This document shows, piece by piece, positions 16,793 to 26,057 of a DNA stretch of 36,216 nt. Position numbers and translations under genes: made by a program. The notes under the pieces were generated by a model. That model had not been told where the DNA came from. It ran no database searches and saw only the letters and a program-made list of their open reading frames with translations. How positions within the stretch are numbered: the stretch's first letter is position 1; the number at the start of each line of letters is the position of its first letter. This DNA comes from Alphaproteobacteria bacterium (GTDB taxonomy: Bacteria > Pseudomonadota > Alphaproteobacteria > Thalassobaculales > Thalassobaculaceae), in the NCBI GenBank assembly GCA_024742605.1, contig JANSYC010000037.1, positions 1-36,216 on the forward strand, written 5' to 3'.

Positions 16793-17863
16793 TTACCCGT
16801 CCCAGGTGCGCTCCAGCACCCGCACCCAGTTCCGCCAGCACAGCTTCTCCATCAACGCCTCGTCGATTCCGTGCGTCCGCATCGCGGCGCGCAGGTTCGG
16901 CAGGCCCGCCACGTCGCCAATGTCCCGGGGCACCACCGCGCCGTCGAAATCGGAACCGAACCCGACCCGATCCTCCCCGAGATGTTCCAGCAGATGATCG
17001 AGATGCCGCATCATGTCCTCCAGCGGGGTGTCGGCGGACATCTGACCGTCCGGACGCAGGAAACAGGTCGCGAAATTGATCCCGACCATGCCGTCGCTCT
17101 CTTTGATCGCCGCCAGTTGCTTGTCCGTAAGATTGCGCGCACTCGCGCAGACCGCATGTGCATTCGAATGGGTCGCAACCAGCGGCGCATCGCTCAGCGT
17201 GGCGATCTGCCAGAACCCGGCCTCGTTCAGGTGGGAGAGATCCAGCATGATCCGCTTGGCATTGCAGATCCGCACCAGGTCCAGGCCAAGATCCGTCAGG
17301 CCGGGCCCGGTGTCGGGCGAGCTGGGAAACTTGAACGGCACCCCGTGGCCGAAGATCGTCGGCCGGCTCCAGACCGGCCCGATCGACCGCAGTCCCGCCT
17401 CGTACAGCACTTCCAGCGACCGGAACTCGGCATCGATGGCCTCGGCGCCCTCGATATGCAGGATGGTCGCCAGCCGCCCGGACTCGATGCACTGCCGGAT
17501 ATCGGCGGCCGTGCGGCAGATCTTGACCGCGCCACCCGACGCCGCTTCGATCTGCATCAGAATCCCCGCCATCTCCAGAGCGACCGGTAAGGCGTCCCCG
17601 ATCGGCAGGAGATCGGGCAGCGGGATCTCGTAGCTTTCGCCCGACATGTCCTTGAAGCTCATCCCGTCTTTTTTGGGAGACGGTACGAACACCGCGAAGA
17701 AGCCACCCGCGAAACCGCCCGCCTGCATCCGCGGCAGATCCAGATGGCCCTTTCCGTCGCCCTCCAGGAACTGACGATGGGCATCCGATGCGCCTTTCCG
17801 ATGGAGCCGCAACAGGACGTCGTTGTGCCCGTCGAAGATGGGAGGCACGGTCTGGCTGGTCAT
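16793..17863 (-). CDS. Membrane-dipeptidase-type peptidase M19
   Basis: 356-residue zinc dipeptidase of the renal-dipeptidase family, which hydrolyses dipeptides, including D-residue-containing ones, and sometimes beta-lactams. The binuclear metal site can be read: H13 and D15 in FDGHNDVLL, the bridging Glu in LHIEGAEAID, His in DLSHLNEAGF and in ATHSNAHAV, and the late Asp in GFGSDFDGA. No signal peptide is seen, so it is probably cytoplasmic. The ATG at 17863 (GGAG 9 bases upstream) begins right before the metal motif; a TTG at 17881 is in frame but less likely. The gene lies 49 bases downstream of nnrU on the same strand, and 108 bases separate it from the subtilase start. Confidence 0.92.
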   Translation of the reverse strand: MTSQTVPPIFDGHNDVLLRLHRKGASDAHRQFLEGDGKGHLDLPRMQAGGFAGGFFAVFVPSPKKDGMSFKDMSGESYEIPLPDLLPIGDALPVALEMAGILMQIEAASGGAVKICRTAADIRQCIESGRLATILHIEGAEAIDAEFRSLEVLYEAGLRSIGPVWSRPTIFGHGVPFKFPSSPDTGPGLTDLGLDLVRICNAKRIMLDLSHLNEAGFWQIATLSDAPLVATHSNAHAVCASARNLTDKQLAAIKESDGMVGINFATCFLRPDGQMSADTPLEDMMRHLDHLLEHLGEDRVGFGSDFDGAVVPRDIGDVAGLPNLRAAMRTHGIDEALMEKLCWRNWVRVLERTWDG

Positions 17864-17912
17864 GGAAACTGGCTCCGGCAAGAAAGAACGAAGGACGTCT
17901 CAGCTTTCCACG

Positions 17913-18623
17913 TCACATCGGATGCGGCCAGACCCCTGCGAAGAATGGGTGTGCGCCGTAGAGAACAGCCCAGAGCACCACGCCTCCCAGGAGCCGCAGC
18001 CAGCCGATACCGGCCCAATCGATCCGGGTCCGGTTCTCAAGCGCAGCCTGGAACGGGATCACCGAGGTCGTCAGCACCACCGGTCCCCAGGCGCCCTCGT
18101 CCCCGGCCTCCTTAAGCTTGCGCCGCTGCTTGCCGTCGATCGACACCATGCCCACGAACGACAGAACGGCCATCGAGCCGAAGAGAAAAATGGAGGCGAG
18201 ATCCCCCTTGGTCGCAAGATGGGCCAATGCCCATAGCCCTGTCCCCCAGAGGAACGGATGCCGGGTGACGGTCACGATTCCGCGCAGCGGGTTCGGGTCG
18301 GACAGAACCACCTCGCCGCCGACGGCGGTGGGACTTCGGGTGGTGATTCCCGCGACCAGAAACAAACACGCCAGGGGCATCAGCAGGTTAGGGACCCAGC
18401 GTGTCCAGGGCATCGGCGTCCACACCTCAAGCGTCGGCGCCGCTCCATAGGCGATGATCGTCCAGACCAACGCCGCCAGCATGACCAGCGAATAGATGCC
18501 GCGAAACGCCTCCTCGCCGATCCGGGTGACAAGCGGTTGCCGCAGGGCCCAGGAGCTCAACAGAAAATGCCCGCCGACAAAGGCCAGCACCCCGCCAATC
18601 ACTGCGTCGATGGTTCCGAACAT
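17913..18623 (-). CDS. NnrU family integral membrane protein
   Basis: 236 residues with about five or six membrane helices. It has the NnrU family pattern: an N-terminal GGHFLLSS helix, FRGIYSLVML, and the central motif VTRHPFLWGTGLWALAHL, which resembles the methyltransferase-like membrane proteins of the NnrU/ICMT-like group. The family is named after a denitrification-linked gene, but many members lie away from denitrification genes, and none are seen here. Its biochemical role is not established. It is divergent from the DUF3253 gene, with 42 bases between the two starts, and upstream of the dipeptidase on the same strand. Confidence 0.88.
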   Translation of the reverse strand: MFGTIDAVIGGVLAFVGGHFLLSSWALRQPLVTRIGEEAFRGIYSLVMLAALVWTIIAYGAAPTLEVWTPMPWTRWVPNLLMPLACLFLVAGITTRSPTAVGGEVVLSDPNPLRGIVTVTRHPFLWGTGLWALAHLATKGDLASIFLFGSMAVLSFVGMVSIDGKQRRKLKEAGDEGAWGPVVLTTSVIPFQAALENRTRIDWAGIGWLRLLGGVVLWAVLYGAHPFFAGVWPHPM

Positions 18624-18665
18624 CTTGTACTGCCCCGCGCCGATTCACCCGCTATATTGGGGCAT

Positions 18666-18983
18666 ATGGAGAAAGAAACACGCAGCGACAAGCCCGAAAC
18701 CGCCCCCGGTACGCCCGTCCCGGACGCGGCCCTCCTGCAGGACAGGATCCTGACGCTCTGTCGGGAACGAGGCGCCGGAAAATCCGTCTGCCCCTCGGAG
18801 GTCGCCCGCGCGATGAGCGGCGACCCGAACGACGGCCCCACCTGGCGTCCCCTGATGCGTGCGGTGCGCAAGGCCGCCGCCGAATTGCAGGACCAGGGCC
18901 GCATCGCGGTTCTGCGCAAAGGCAAGCCGGTCGATATCCGAACGGTGAAAGGTGTGATCCGGCTGGCCTTGCCCGACACCTGA
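18666..18983 (+). CDS. DUF3253 family small protein
   Basis: 105 residues. The core matches DUF3253 as I know it: ILTLCRERGAGKSVCPSEVARA, then WRPLMRAVRKAAAELQDQGRIAVLRKGKPVD and a C-terminal IRLAL strand. The predicted fold is a winged-helix-like domain; no function is established and no catalytic residues are evident. The N-terminal 20 residues are charged and probably disordered. The ATG at 18666 is preferred because the long upstream extension of this frame runs antisense through nnrU. Confidence 0.85.
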   Translation: MEKETRSDKPETAPGTPVPDAALLQDRILTLCRERGAGKSVCPSEVARAMSGDPNDGPTWRPLMRAVRKAAAELQDQGRIAVLRKGKPVDIRTVKGVIRLALPDT

Positions 18984-19008
18984 AACCCACGCTTTCGGGT
19001 CGGCGACC

Positions 19009-19923
19009 TCACATCTCCGGCAAGGTGACTCCGCGCCGCCGACACGCCGCCTCGACCGTGTTGCGGAGCAGACAGGCGATGGTCATGGGACCGACGCCGC
19101 CTGGCACGGGCGTGATCGCGCCTGCCACAGCCAGCGCCTCGTCAAAAGCCACATCGCCGACCAGCCGGGTCTTGCCGTCGCCCTTTTCCGGAGCCGGGAC
19201 CCGATTGATCCCCACATCGATCACCGTTGCCCCCGTCTTGATCCAGTCGCCGCGCACCATTTCGGGGCGCCCGACAGCGGCGACCAGAATATCCGCCTGA
19301 CGGCACATGGCCGGCAGATCGGCGGTGCGGGAGTGGGCGATGGTGACCGTCGCATTGGCGCCGAGCAGAAGCTGCGCCATCGGCTTGCCGACGATGTTCG
19401 ACCGACCGACCACGACCGCATGCTTGCCGGACAAATCCCCCAGCCGATCCTGCAGAAGCAACAGACAGCCGAGCGGTGTGCAGGGCACCAGCGCCGCACC
19501 ACCGGTCGCGAGTCGTCCGGCATTGATCACGTGAAACCCGTCGACATCCTTCGCCGGTTCGATCGCGTCCAGCACCGCCTGGGCATCGATCTGTTCGGGC
19601 AGGGGAAGCTGGACCAGAATGCCGTCCACAGCGTCGTCGGCGTTCAGATCCGCGATCAGCTTGAGCAGCGTGTCCTGATCGGTGCTCGCATCAAGCCTGT
19701 GCTCGACCGAGCGCATGCCGGTCTCGACCGTCTGCTTGCCTTTGTTCCGCACGTAGACCTGGCTCGCAGGATCCTCGCCGACCAGCACCACCGCGAGCCC
19801 CGGCGTGAAGCCGTGGGTCTCGGATACCGTTGAGACGGCGCGCGCCACCCGCTCCCGCAGCCCGGCGGCGAAGGCCCTACCATCGATCCGTTTGTCGGCG
19901 CCGGGTTCGGCTGTGCGGCTCAT
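19009..19923 (-). CDS. folD: Bifunctional methylenetetrahydrofolate dehydrogenase/cyclohydrolase
   Basis: Interconverts 5,10-methylene-, methenyl- and 10-formyl-tetrahydrofolate, feeding one-carbon units to purine and formyl-methionine synthesis. Seen over 304 residues: YVRNK with the catalytic Lys, [10 protein letters not shown], the nucleotide-binding [11 protein letters not shown] loop, and the C-terminal [10 protein letters not shown] signature. The ATG at 19923 has AGGAG six bases upstream. An in-frame ATG at 19944 overlaps the DUF167 stop codon as ATGA and would add seven residues; it lacks its own ribosome site but could be used by coupling. It is the last gene of yggT-DUF167-folD. Confidence 0.95.
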   Translation of the reverse strand: MSRTAEPGADKRIDGRAFAAGLRERVARAVSTVSETHGFTPGLAVVLVGEDPASQVYVRNKGKQTVETGMRSVEHRLDASTDQDTLLKLIADLNADDAVDGILVQLPLPEQIDAQAVLDAIEPAKDVDGFHVINAGRLATGGAALVPCTPLGCLLLLQDRLGDLSGKHAVVVGRSNIVGKPMAQLLLGANATVTIAHSRTADLPAMCRQADILVAAVGRPEMVRGDWIKTGATVIDVGINRVPAPEKGDGKTRLVGDVAFDEALAVAGAITPVPGGVGPMTIACLLRNTVEAACRRRGVTLPEM

Positions 19924-19940
19924 TCTGATCTCCTGCAGGC

Positions 19941-20261
19941 TCATGAGGATCTGTCGATGTCGGAGAGGATGCGCGCCTCCACACCCTCCGCATCATCGGT
20001 TCGAATTTCCAGAATCTTGCGCCGGTCCGTCGCCCCCCGGACAACCTCAATGGTCGATTTCGCAAGTTTCCAGCGCTTCGCCAGCAGGGCGATCACCGCC
20101 GCGTTGGCCTTGCCATCCTCGGGTACCGCGGTCACGGAGACTTGCAGGAATGCGACTCCACTTGCGTCACGCGCGACAGCCCGCACCCGGTCGACCGACG
20201 CTTTGGGAGTAACCTTCAATGTCAGCCGCAGGCCGTCGGCAACGCGGCTGACCGGGCACAC
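19941..20261 (-). CDS. DUF167 (YggU) family protein
   Basis: 106 residues with the family's core [10 protein letters not shown] and [37 protein letters not shown], the conserved Gly-Lys-Ala-Asn loop being the usual marker. Structures of relatives show a small alpha/beta fold; the function is unknown. The GTG at 20261 is the only reasonable start: the frame is bounded upstream by the yggT stop codon 12 bases before. It is the middle gene between yggT and folD, a common alphaproteobacterial arrangement. Confidence 0.9.
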   Translation of the reverse strand: MCPVSRVADGLRLTLKVTPKASVDRVRAVARDASGVAFLQVSVTAVPEDGKANAAVIALLAKRWKLAKSTIEVVRGATDRRKILEIRTDDAEGVEARILSDIDRSS

Positions 20262-20273
20262 CGGCTGGGCCCC

Positions 20274-20561
20274 CTAGCGGAGACCCGACGTCAGTTCGAC
20301 CAACAGTCGGAAGCCGAACTGCAGACCCAACATCAGGATGATCGGGGAAATATCGATTCCGCCGAGATTGGGCATGACATTCCGGATCGGCGTCAGAAGC
20401 GGTTCGAACAGCCGGGACAGGAACCCCATCACGACCTGCACCACTTTGTTGTAGGCGTTGATCACCCCGAACTTCACCAGGAGATCAATGATGATGTAGA
20501 TGACCAATCCCCAGGTCAGAAGCTGAATGATCTGGGCGATCAGCCAGATAACCGCATCCAT
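20274..20561 (-). CDS. yggT: YggT family membrane protein
   Basis: 95 residues with two hydrophobic segments (about 5-28 and 68-90). Between them lies the conserved YggT linker with FEPLLTPIRNVMPNLGGIDISPI. Family members are small inner-membrane proteins implicated in osmotic tolerance and in cell-envelope or division-site organisation; the precise activity is not known. It is the first gene of yggT-DUF167-folD. The 248 bases upstream, to the histidine kinase start, show no gene or clear site. Confidence 0.93.
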   Translation of the reverse strand: MDAVIWLIAQIIQLLTWGLVIYIIIDLLVKFGVINAYNKVVQVVMGFLSRLFEPLLTPIRNVMPNLGGIDISPIILMLGLQFGFRLLVELTSGLR

Positions 20562-20809
20562 CGTTCGTCATCCTCCACTCGCGGGGCGGGTTTGCTGGCG
20601 AGCAAACTAGCGTTCCGGCGGGCTGGGAACAAGGTCGCGTTCCGGCTTAGGCGGAGTGCCATCATGACGCGGCAAGCCTGGACCGGGGCCGGTATTGCCA
20701 GGAAACTGAGTGAGAGCCGCAAACCTGGTGGGACAGGACGGTTTGAGCGGCTAAGGTACCAGGCACGCGTCCCGGCAAAGCCCTTTCCGAAAGAAGAAAG
20801 ACTGTTTCC

Positions 20810-22012
20810 GTGTCACACCCTCCACCGGATACCGAAGGTCCGTCCGCCGGAACCAAATCAACGCCGGAGACAGCGGCGATCTCGCTGCGGGTCGAGTCCC
20901 TGTTTGACGCTCTGGCAGCGATGGACGTCGCGGTCGTGCTGTACGACGCCGAGGACCGCATCGCCCTGGTCAGCCCGCTCTACGCCGACATGTTTCCCGA
21001 GGAGCGACCGACCCTGGTCCCGGGAACGCCTCATGTTGAGACGCTGCGCTATTTCGCCGCCGCCAATGATCGGGTGCAATCCTTGGGGCACCACTCGATG
21101 GAAGCCTACCTGGCCGCCGAATTGAAACGGCATCGCACGCCCTATGTCCGGCAGGTCTATCAGCGGTCGGATGGGCGATGGGTGGAGGCCCGGAAGATTC
21201 CCATGCCCGGCGGCGGCATCGCCGGCCTGTGGCGTGATATCACCGCTCAGAAAACCGTCGAGCTGCAATTGTCAGAAGCCAAGGAACTGGCGGAGGCGGC
21301 CAATCAGGCAAAGTCTGACTTTCTGGCATTGATGAGCCACGAGCTCAGAACACCTCTCAACGCGATCATCGGGTTCGCCGAGCTTCTGGCAAAACCGGTC
21401 TCTCCACCCGAGGGGCCGCAACGGATTGAGTATGCCAATCTGATCGCTCAAAGCGGTCGGGACCTGCTCGGCGCGATCAATGATGTGCTGGACTTGACGA
21501 GAATCGGTACCGGGGACGGCACGCTTGACCGGGTGCCGGTTGATCTGGACTCCGTGTTCCAGCAGGTCGAGCGCGGCCTTGCGGAGGCCGCGATGACGAG
21601 ACAGGTGCGGATCCGCACCGAGATCGACGGCCCCCTTCCGGCCTTCGTGGCCGACATCAAGGTCCTCCGCCGCATGGCCAGCCATCTGCTGACCAACGCG
21701 ATCAACGCGTCGAGTGCCGGCGCCATCGTGCGGTTGACCGGTCAGCCCATGCCTCTCGACTACGGACCCGGGGTGGCGATCACCGTCGAAGACACCGGCC
21801 CCGGCCTCGACCCGGAGGATCTGGTGCGCGCGGGCGAGCCGTTCCTGCAGATCGGGCCCGAACCCGGTGATGTCCGCAAACGACGCAGCGGCGGGTTGGG
21901 CCTGGGGCTGCCCCTGGTGAAGGCCATGGCGGAACTCCACGGAGGTCGTTTCACCCTGGACTCGGCACCGGGTCGGAAAACCACAGCCCGGATCATTCTG
22001 CCGGCCGGCTGA
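20810..22012 (+). CDS. Soluble PAS-domain sensor histidine kinase (orphan)
   Basis: 400 residues, no membrane segment. A PAS domain at about 30-150 (ending in the typical [10 protein letters not shown]) is joined by a short coiled linker to HisKA, with the phospho-accepting His177 in [15 protein letters not shown], and to a HATPase domain with Asn296 in [14 protein letters not shown] at 328-332 and GGLGLGL at 361-367. It is therefore predicted to be an active cytoplasmic kinase that senses an internal ligand or redox state. No response regulator is adjacent on either side, so its partner lies elsewhere. The start is a GTG at 20810 behind a purine-rich AAAGAAGAAAG tract. tRNA-Ala follows 129 bases downstream. 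Confidence 0.92.
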   Translation: MSHPPPDTEGPSAGTKSTPETAAISLRVESLFDALAAMDVAVVLYDAEDRIALVSPLYADMFPEERPTLVPGTPHVETLRYFAAANDRVQSLGHHSMEAYLAAELKRHRTPYVRQVYQRSDGRWVEARKIPMPGGGIAGLWRDITAQKTVELQLSEAKELAEAANQAKSDFLALMSHELRTPLNAIIGFAELLAKPVSPPEGPQRIEYANLIAQSGRDLLGAINDVLDLTRIGTGDGTLDRVPVDLDSVFQQVERGLAEAAMTRQVRIRTEIDGPLPAFVADIKVLRRMASHLLTNAINASSAGAIVRLTGQPMPLDYGPGVAITVEDTGPGLDPEDLVRAGEPFLQIGPEPGDVRKRRSGGLGLGLPLVKAMAELHGGRFTLDSAPGRKTTARIILPAG

Positions 22013-22063
22013 AACCGGAGTTCCGGCATGTCTCGAACGACCGGGATCGGCACAAGATCCCTC

Positions 22064-22092
22064 TTGCACGCCAGAACCGATCTCACTATCTT
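22064..22092 (+). promoter_or_regulatory. Candidate promoter for tRNA-Ala
   Basis: TTGCAC (22064-22069) and TATCTT (22087-22092) are separated by exactly 17 bases, about 50 bases before the tRNA. The -35 keeps the TTG core and the -10 matches four of six positions. Read by eye. Confidence 0.35.
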
Positions 22093-22141
22093 CCGCGCAC
22101 TTCGGAGACGAGATCGTATGATCCGCTCCGTCCGGCACGGT

Positions 22142-22217
<76 letters not shown>

Positions 22218-22392
22218 AATTTCTCTCGGCTATAACAACGAGATACCCGCTGAGAGACGCCCCGAGATTTCCCTGCGAAGTCGGTCCGCCACGCCTGTGT
22301 CACAGTGACGGAGGCTGGTGGCCCGGACGCCCTACTCGGGCGGTGGAACGAAAACGCCGCACACCTGACAGGATATAGAGGAGGCGCCCTCC

Positions 22393-23079
22393 TCAGATCG
22401 CGAGAATGCGGTGCTGCAGCCAAAGCAGCGCGGGGTATCCGGCCGGCCAGATCCAGAGAAAGCGGTTGAATCCGAACAGGACGGCGTTCGCGCCGTGAAA
22501 CACGAGGGCCACCCCCAGTCCGGCGATCAGGGTGGGTTTGGACAGCAGGGTCAGCGGAAACAGCAGTTCGAACAGCATCACCGCCCAAGACACGGTCCAC
22601 AACAGTCTCGGCCGGTCGGCCCAGGACCTCAAAGCCTCGCTCACCGGGTAGACGGAGAACCGAAACACGTCCTGCAAGGCGGTCCCGCTGCGCCAGTCCG
22701 GGTTGCGGATCTTGACCCAGCCCGCCCTGAAATAGGACAGCATCAGCTGCAGAGCCAGATAGGCGAACACGTACTCCTGCAGCCGCACGCTCGGGACAAG
22801 ATGTGCGAGGCAGAGGCAAAACAGCACCAACACGCCCATAAGATCGCTGCCGCCGTTATACGGGCCCTGGAAACGCTTCAGAATGAGGAGGGCGATCAGA
22901 AGCAACCCGATGCAGACCCAGAGGGTCTGGATGCCGATGAGAAGCAGGACGCTCAAGGCCAGGCGCGGCAGGAACAGCACCCTGAGCTCTTTCGCTCCGC
23001 TCAGATGCTCCAGGCTCTGCTGAATGAAGGCGATCGCCAGTACGATCTCGGTGAACCGGATCGCGTCGTCCAGACTCAT
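22393..23079 (-). CDS. HTTM-like multi-pass membrane protein
   Basis: 228 residues with about six or seven hydrophobic helices. The segments LSYFRAGWVKIRNPDWRSGTAL, FELLFPLTLL and HGANAVLFGFNRFLWIWPAGYPALLWL recall the HTTM group, the transmembrane domain shared with vitamin-K-dependent gamma-carboxylase and SdpB-like proteins. I do not see a carboxylase domain. The role of free-standing HTTM proteins is largely unknown. The ATG at 23079 overlaps the upstream gene's stop codon as ATGA, so the pair is translated together. The 175 bases between its stop and the tRNA-Ala hold nothing I can identify. Confidence 0.7.
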   Translation of the reverse strand: MSLDDAIRFTEIVLAIAFIQQSLEHLSGAKELRVLFLPRLALSVLLLIGIQTLWVCIGLLLIALLILKRFQGPYNGGSDLMGVLVLFCLCLAHLVPSVRLQEYVFAYLALQLMLSYFRAGWVKIRNPDWRSGTALQDVFRFSVYPVSEALRSWADRPRLLWTVSWAVMLFELLFPLTLLSKPTLIAGLGVALVFHGANAVLFGFNRFLWIWPAGYPALLWLQHRILAI

Positions 23080-23519
23080 GCCGCAGCGCGCCCGGAAACC
23101 CGTTCGACCGGAGAGACGAAGGCGATATCCGTCCGCAGGTCGGCCCCCTCACGGCTGACGAATATCAGCCGGAACCGCAGGAACGGAGTGACGGCGAGAT
23201 CGGCGGATCCCCGTTCGAGCTCGGCCCGAAGACGATTCAGGATCTCCCGCCCCCGGTCTTCGGACGGGTCCTGGATCAGACGCTCGACACAGGTCGCGAC
23301 GAACAGGGATTCGTTCCAGCCGGGATTCCAGAAGAGCCGCAGCAGCATGGTCCCGACGGGCAGCAGCGCCGGGCGCGGCCGAAACTCCTCCCACTGGTCC
23401 CGAATCTCATCGGCCGCGCCCAGCAGGACGTATTCGAGCCGTGGCGACGGTCCGATCACATCGAAAAACCGCCAGGACGGAAACAGAGCGGGCAGGCAGA
23501 GCTTCAGAGCGTGCAACAT
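23076..23519 (-). CDS. Small protein coupled to the HTTM-like gene, function unknown
   Basis: 147 residues, no confident family name. Visible features are an N-terminal hydrophobic start (MLHALKLCLPALFPSW), then SPRLEYVL, DQWEEFRPRP, LLRLFWNPGWNESLFVATCVERL and a charged C-terminal half with a beta strand FLRFRLIFVS. I have the impression that similar proteins accompany HTTM proteins elsewhere, but cannot verify this. The ATGA overlap with the following gene argues that the two products act together, for example as a membrane-peripheral partner. The ATG at 23519 is preceded by a pyrimidine-rich stretch without a ribosome site, so initiation may be weak or the start may differ. Confidence 0.65.
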   Translation of the reverse strand: MLHALKLCLPALFPSWRFFDVIGPSPRLEYVLLGAADEIRDQWEEFRPRPALLPVGTMLLRLFWNPGWNESLFVATCVERLIQDPSEDRGREILNRLRAELERGSADLAVTPFLRFRLIFVSREGADLRTDIAFVSPVERVSGRAAA

Positions 23520-23561
23520 GAAAACAGGGAGGGCCTTGGCAATTCAGCGTTTGCATCAAAT

Positions 23562-23567
23562 TTTATA
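23562..23567 (-). promoter_or_regulatory. Possible -10 element upstream of the HTTM pair
   Basis: TATAAA on the minus strand, within an AT-rich patch 43 bases before the start of the small partner gene. No good -35 box is apparent. The surrounding 277 bases (23520-23796) contain no gene that I can support. Confidence 0.25.
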
Positions 23568-23796
23568 CGATGCGGAGCATAGCAGAAAAACAGATCCGTT
23601 CATCGGGGATTTGTGGATCGTCCGGGCAGCGTTTGCCGGAGGCGCGGTGGCGGCGCCCGCACCGGAGATGCCAGGTTGACAAGGACGCCCGGAACCGGGC
23701 CGCCGACTGTCACATAATCTTCAGGTCCATCCCGTTGCAAAGCCATCCACGCCCGCCTTATATCTGCGGCTTGTCCACAACCACCGGGATTCCGGC

Positions 23797-24552
23797 ATGA
23801 CCGTCCTGCAGAACGCCTATCCGCGCATCATCGGTCATCGGGGGGCCGCGGCCTTGGCTCCGGAAAACACCTTGGCCTCGATCCGCGCCGCGGCCGCCGA
23901 GGGCGTGACCTGGATCGAGGTGGACAGCAAGCTCGCAGGCGACAATGTCCCGGTCCTGTTCCACGACGAGACGCTCGACCGCACCACCAATACGACCGGT
24001 CGGGTGGCGGATCGGACAGCGGCGGCGCTTGCCGAGATCGATGCCGGGTCCTGGTTCGGCCCCCCGGACGGTCCGACGTTCCCTGGGGAGCCGATTCCGA
24101 CGCTGGCCCAGTCGCTTGCCGAAATCCGCAGGCTCGGTCTGGGTCTGGATCTGGAGATCAAGCCGGACAAAGGTCGGACAGTGGAAACCGCCACCCATTC
24201 CCTGGAGGCGCTGTCCGAAGCCGGCTTCACATCGGCGGACCCTTTGCTGGTCACCTCGTTTCGGCCGGAGGCGATCCGGATCTTCCACACCTACGCGCCG
24301 GAGTTCGCCCGGGGTCTGCTGATCTGGCAATGGCCGGACGACTGGCTGAAGACCGCCCGGGCGCTGGATTGTGTGGCGGTGATCTCGGACCAGAAAAGCC
24401 TGGCGACCGAATCAGATGTCCGGGAAATCATCGATGCCGGCTTTCTGGCCATGACCTACACCGTCAACGAGCGGGCGCGGGCCGAGGAGTTGCTCGGCTG
24501 GGGGGTCACCAGCGTGGTGACCGACGACCCGACGGTGATGCGGGGGCTCTAG
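23797..24552 (+). CDS. Glycerophosphodiester phosphodiesterase (GDPD/UgpQ type)
   Basis: Hydrolyses glycerophosphodiesters to glycerol-3-phosphate and an alcohol, recycling phospholipid head groups. The 251-residue TIM-barrel shows the family's metal and catalytic residues: H14-R15 in IIGHRGA, E25 in APENT, E41 and D43 in WIEVDSK, and H56 in LFHDETLDRTTN. Later strands GLDLEIKPD and AMTYTVN are also typical. No signal peptide is present, so it acts in the cytoplasm like UgpQ. No ugp transporter genes are adjacent. The start is the ATG at 23797. Confidence 0.94.
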   Translation: MTVLQNAYPRIIGHRGAAALAPENTLASIRAAAAEGVTWIEVDSKLAGDNVPVLFHDETLDRTTNTTGRVADRTAAALAEIDAGSWFGPPDGPTFPGEPIPTLAQSLAEIRRLGLGLDLEIKPDKGRTVETATHSLEALSEAGFTSADPLLVTSFRPEAIRIFHTYAPEFARGLLIWQWPDDWLKTARALDCVAVISDQKSLATESDVREIIDAGFLAMTYTVNERARAEELLGWGVTSVVTDDPTVMRGL

Positions 24553-24637
24553 CAGGCTGGTGGGTAGAATGGTGGGTCGACGGGGCGGAGATTTCGCGCA
24601 AGTCTTCGGCTCCCGCAACCCAGCCAGGCGTCTCTCC

Positions 24638-25660
24638 ATGCCCCATAACGTGCTTCTGATCGATCATCTCTATCACCCGGCCGGCGAGCGCCTGCTGCAA
24701 CAGCACGCCACCGTCACCCATCTGGAAAAGCCGGCCCGCGATCAGGTGATCGCCGCCGCCCGGACCGCGCACGGGATCTGCGGACGCTATCCCAACAAGA
24801 TCGATGCCGAGGTGATCTCCGCCGCCGAGGACCTGCTTGTGATCTGCTCGTCCGGGCGCGGCACCGATGCGATCGATATCGAGACGGCGACCGCCCGCGG
24901 CGTGACGGTGGTGAACAACCCGGGCTTCGGCAAGGTGCCGGTGTCGGAGCACGCGATGTTCATGCTGATGTCTCTCTCGCGCCATGGAATCGAGCACGAT
25001 TCCATGACCCGGGAGGGCCGCGGCTGGAGCGACCGGCTGGGCGCCGGCAACACGATCCGGGATCTGGACCGCGCCACCCTGGGCATCGTCGGGTTCGGCG
25101 AGATCGGCCGGGAGATGGCCCGGAAATGCGCGGGCGCCTTCGACATGACCGTGATCGCCTACGACCCTTATGTTCCGGCTGAGGAGATCGCGGCCCTGGG
25201 CGTCGAGCCGGTCGCGCACCTGCCGGATCTGCTGGCCCGGGCCGACTACGTCACGGTGCATGCCGAGCTGAACGAGACCTCGCACCACCTGATCGACGAG
25301 GCCGCCCTGCGGGCGATGAAGCCGGACGCCTGCCTGATCAACACCGCCCGCGGCAAGATCGTCTCGCAGGACGCCCTGCACCGGGCGCTGGCGGAGGGCT
25401 GGATCCGGGCGGCGGCGCTCGACGTGTTCGAGGTCGAGCCGGTCGGACCGGACAACCCGCTCTGCGCCTTGCCGAACATCCTGCTGTCGCCCCATGTCGG
25501 AGGCCTGACCCAGGGCTTCGCCGAGGCCAGCTCGATGTCGGTCGCCAATCAGATGCTGACGGTGTTCCGGGGCGAATACCCGGACAACATCCGCAACCCG
25601 GAGGCCTGGGAGCGCACCAAGCAGCGCGCGATGCGGATCCTGGGGGAAAGCGGCAGCTAG
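24638..25660 (+). CDS. D-isomer-specific 2-hydroxyacid dehydrogenase
   Basis: 340 residues, related to phosphoglycerate dehydrogenase and hydroxypyruvate reductase. The NAD-binding GxGxxG is at 152-157 (GFGEIG), preceded by TLGIV. The catalytic set is Arg238 in NTARG, Glu267 in FEVEP and His286 in LSPHVGG. There is no ACT domain, so this is not a regulated SerA. The exact 2-hydroxy acid is unknown. The ATG at 24638 is chosen because the family starts there; the frame continues upstream without a supported site. It lies 85 bases after the GDPD gene in the same direction. Confidence 0.93.
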   Translation: MPHNVLLIDHLYHPAGERLLQQHATVTHLEKPARDQVIAAARTAHGICGRYPNKIDAEVISAAEDLLVICSSGRGTDAIDIETATARGVTVVNNPGFGKVPVSEHAMFMLMSLSRHGIEHDSMTREGRGWSDRLGAGNTIRDLDRATLGIVGFGEIGREMARKCAGAFDMTVIAYDPYVPAEEIAALGVEPVAHLPDLLARADYVTVHAELNETSHHLIDEAALRAMKPDACLINTARGKIVSQDALHRALAEGWIRAAALDVFEVEPVGPDNPLCALPNILLSPHVGGLTQGFAEASSMSVANQMLTVFRGEYPDNIRNPEAWERTKQRAMRILGESGS

Positions 25661-25697
25661 GGCCCTGCCGTTTCGCAGATAGGTTTTTCGGTGCCGA

Positions 25698-25883
25698 CTA
25701 CGCGGCGTGGTGGTCCGCGCTTTTGCCGGTCAGGACATAGCTGCGGGAGCAATAGGGGCAGACCACCTTGGTCTCGTCCTCGGGGATCGTCAGATAGACC
25801 CGGGGATGGCCCAGGGATCCATCGCCGCCGTCACAGGCCACCGTGCGGCTGGTGACGTTGATCGTCTCGAAAGGCTCCGCCAT
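25698..25883 (-). CDS. CHCC-type zinc-finger protein
   Basis: A 61-residue protein matching the zf-CHCC family, relatives of the mitochondrial complex I accessory subunit NDUFS6. The ligands are Cys17, His26, Cys42 and Cys45, within CDGGDGSLGHPRVYL and VVCPYCSRSYVL. Bacterial members are small, common in alphaproteobacteria and mostly uncharacterised. The ATG at 25883 has AGGAGAG directly upstream. It is divergent from the ABC ATPase gene, with 174 bases between the starts. Confidence 0.9.
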   Translation of the reverse strand: MAEPFETINVTSRTVACDGGDGSLGHPRVYLTIPEDETKVVCPYCSRSYVLTGKSADHHAA

Positions 25884-26057
25884 CTCTCCTGCTCCCTCGA
25901 CCTTTCCGAAAGCCGTCCCATATTCGTTCCGCGGGTATCGCCGCACCGACATCCGTGCTGGCGAAATGTGCCCGATGCTTGTTCCGCGGCCGCTCGGATG
26001 ATACCCAACGCTCTCCTTATCGCAACACAACCCGCCAACGGCAACGGTCGAATTTCG

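Noticed and set aside
16701-17492. Long open frame on the minus strand inside the dipeptidase region
   Set aside because: It overlaps the well-supported M19 peptidase on the same strand in another frame, and its Arg/Gly/Ala-rich composition is typical of GC-rich shadow frames.
22218-22392. Terminator after tRNA-Ala (TCTCTC and GAGAGA segments)
   Set aside because: The complementary segments are far apart and no T run follows.
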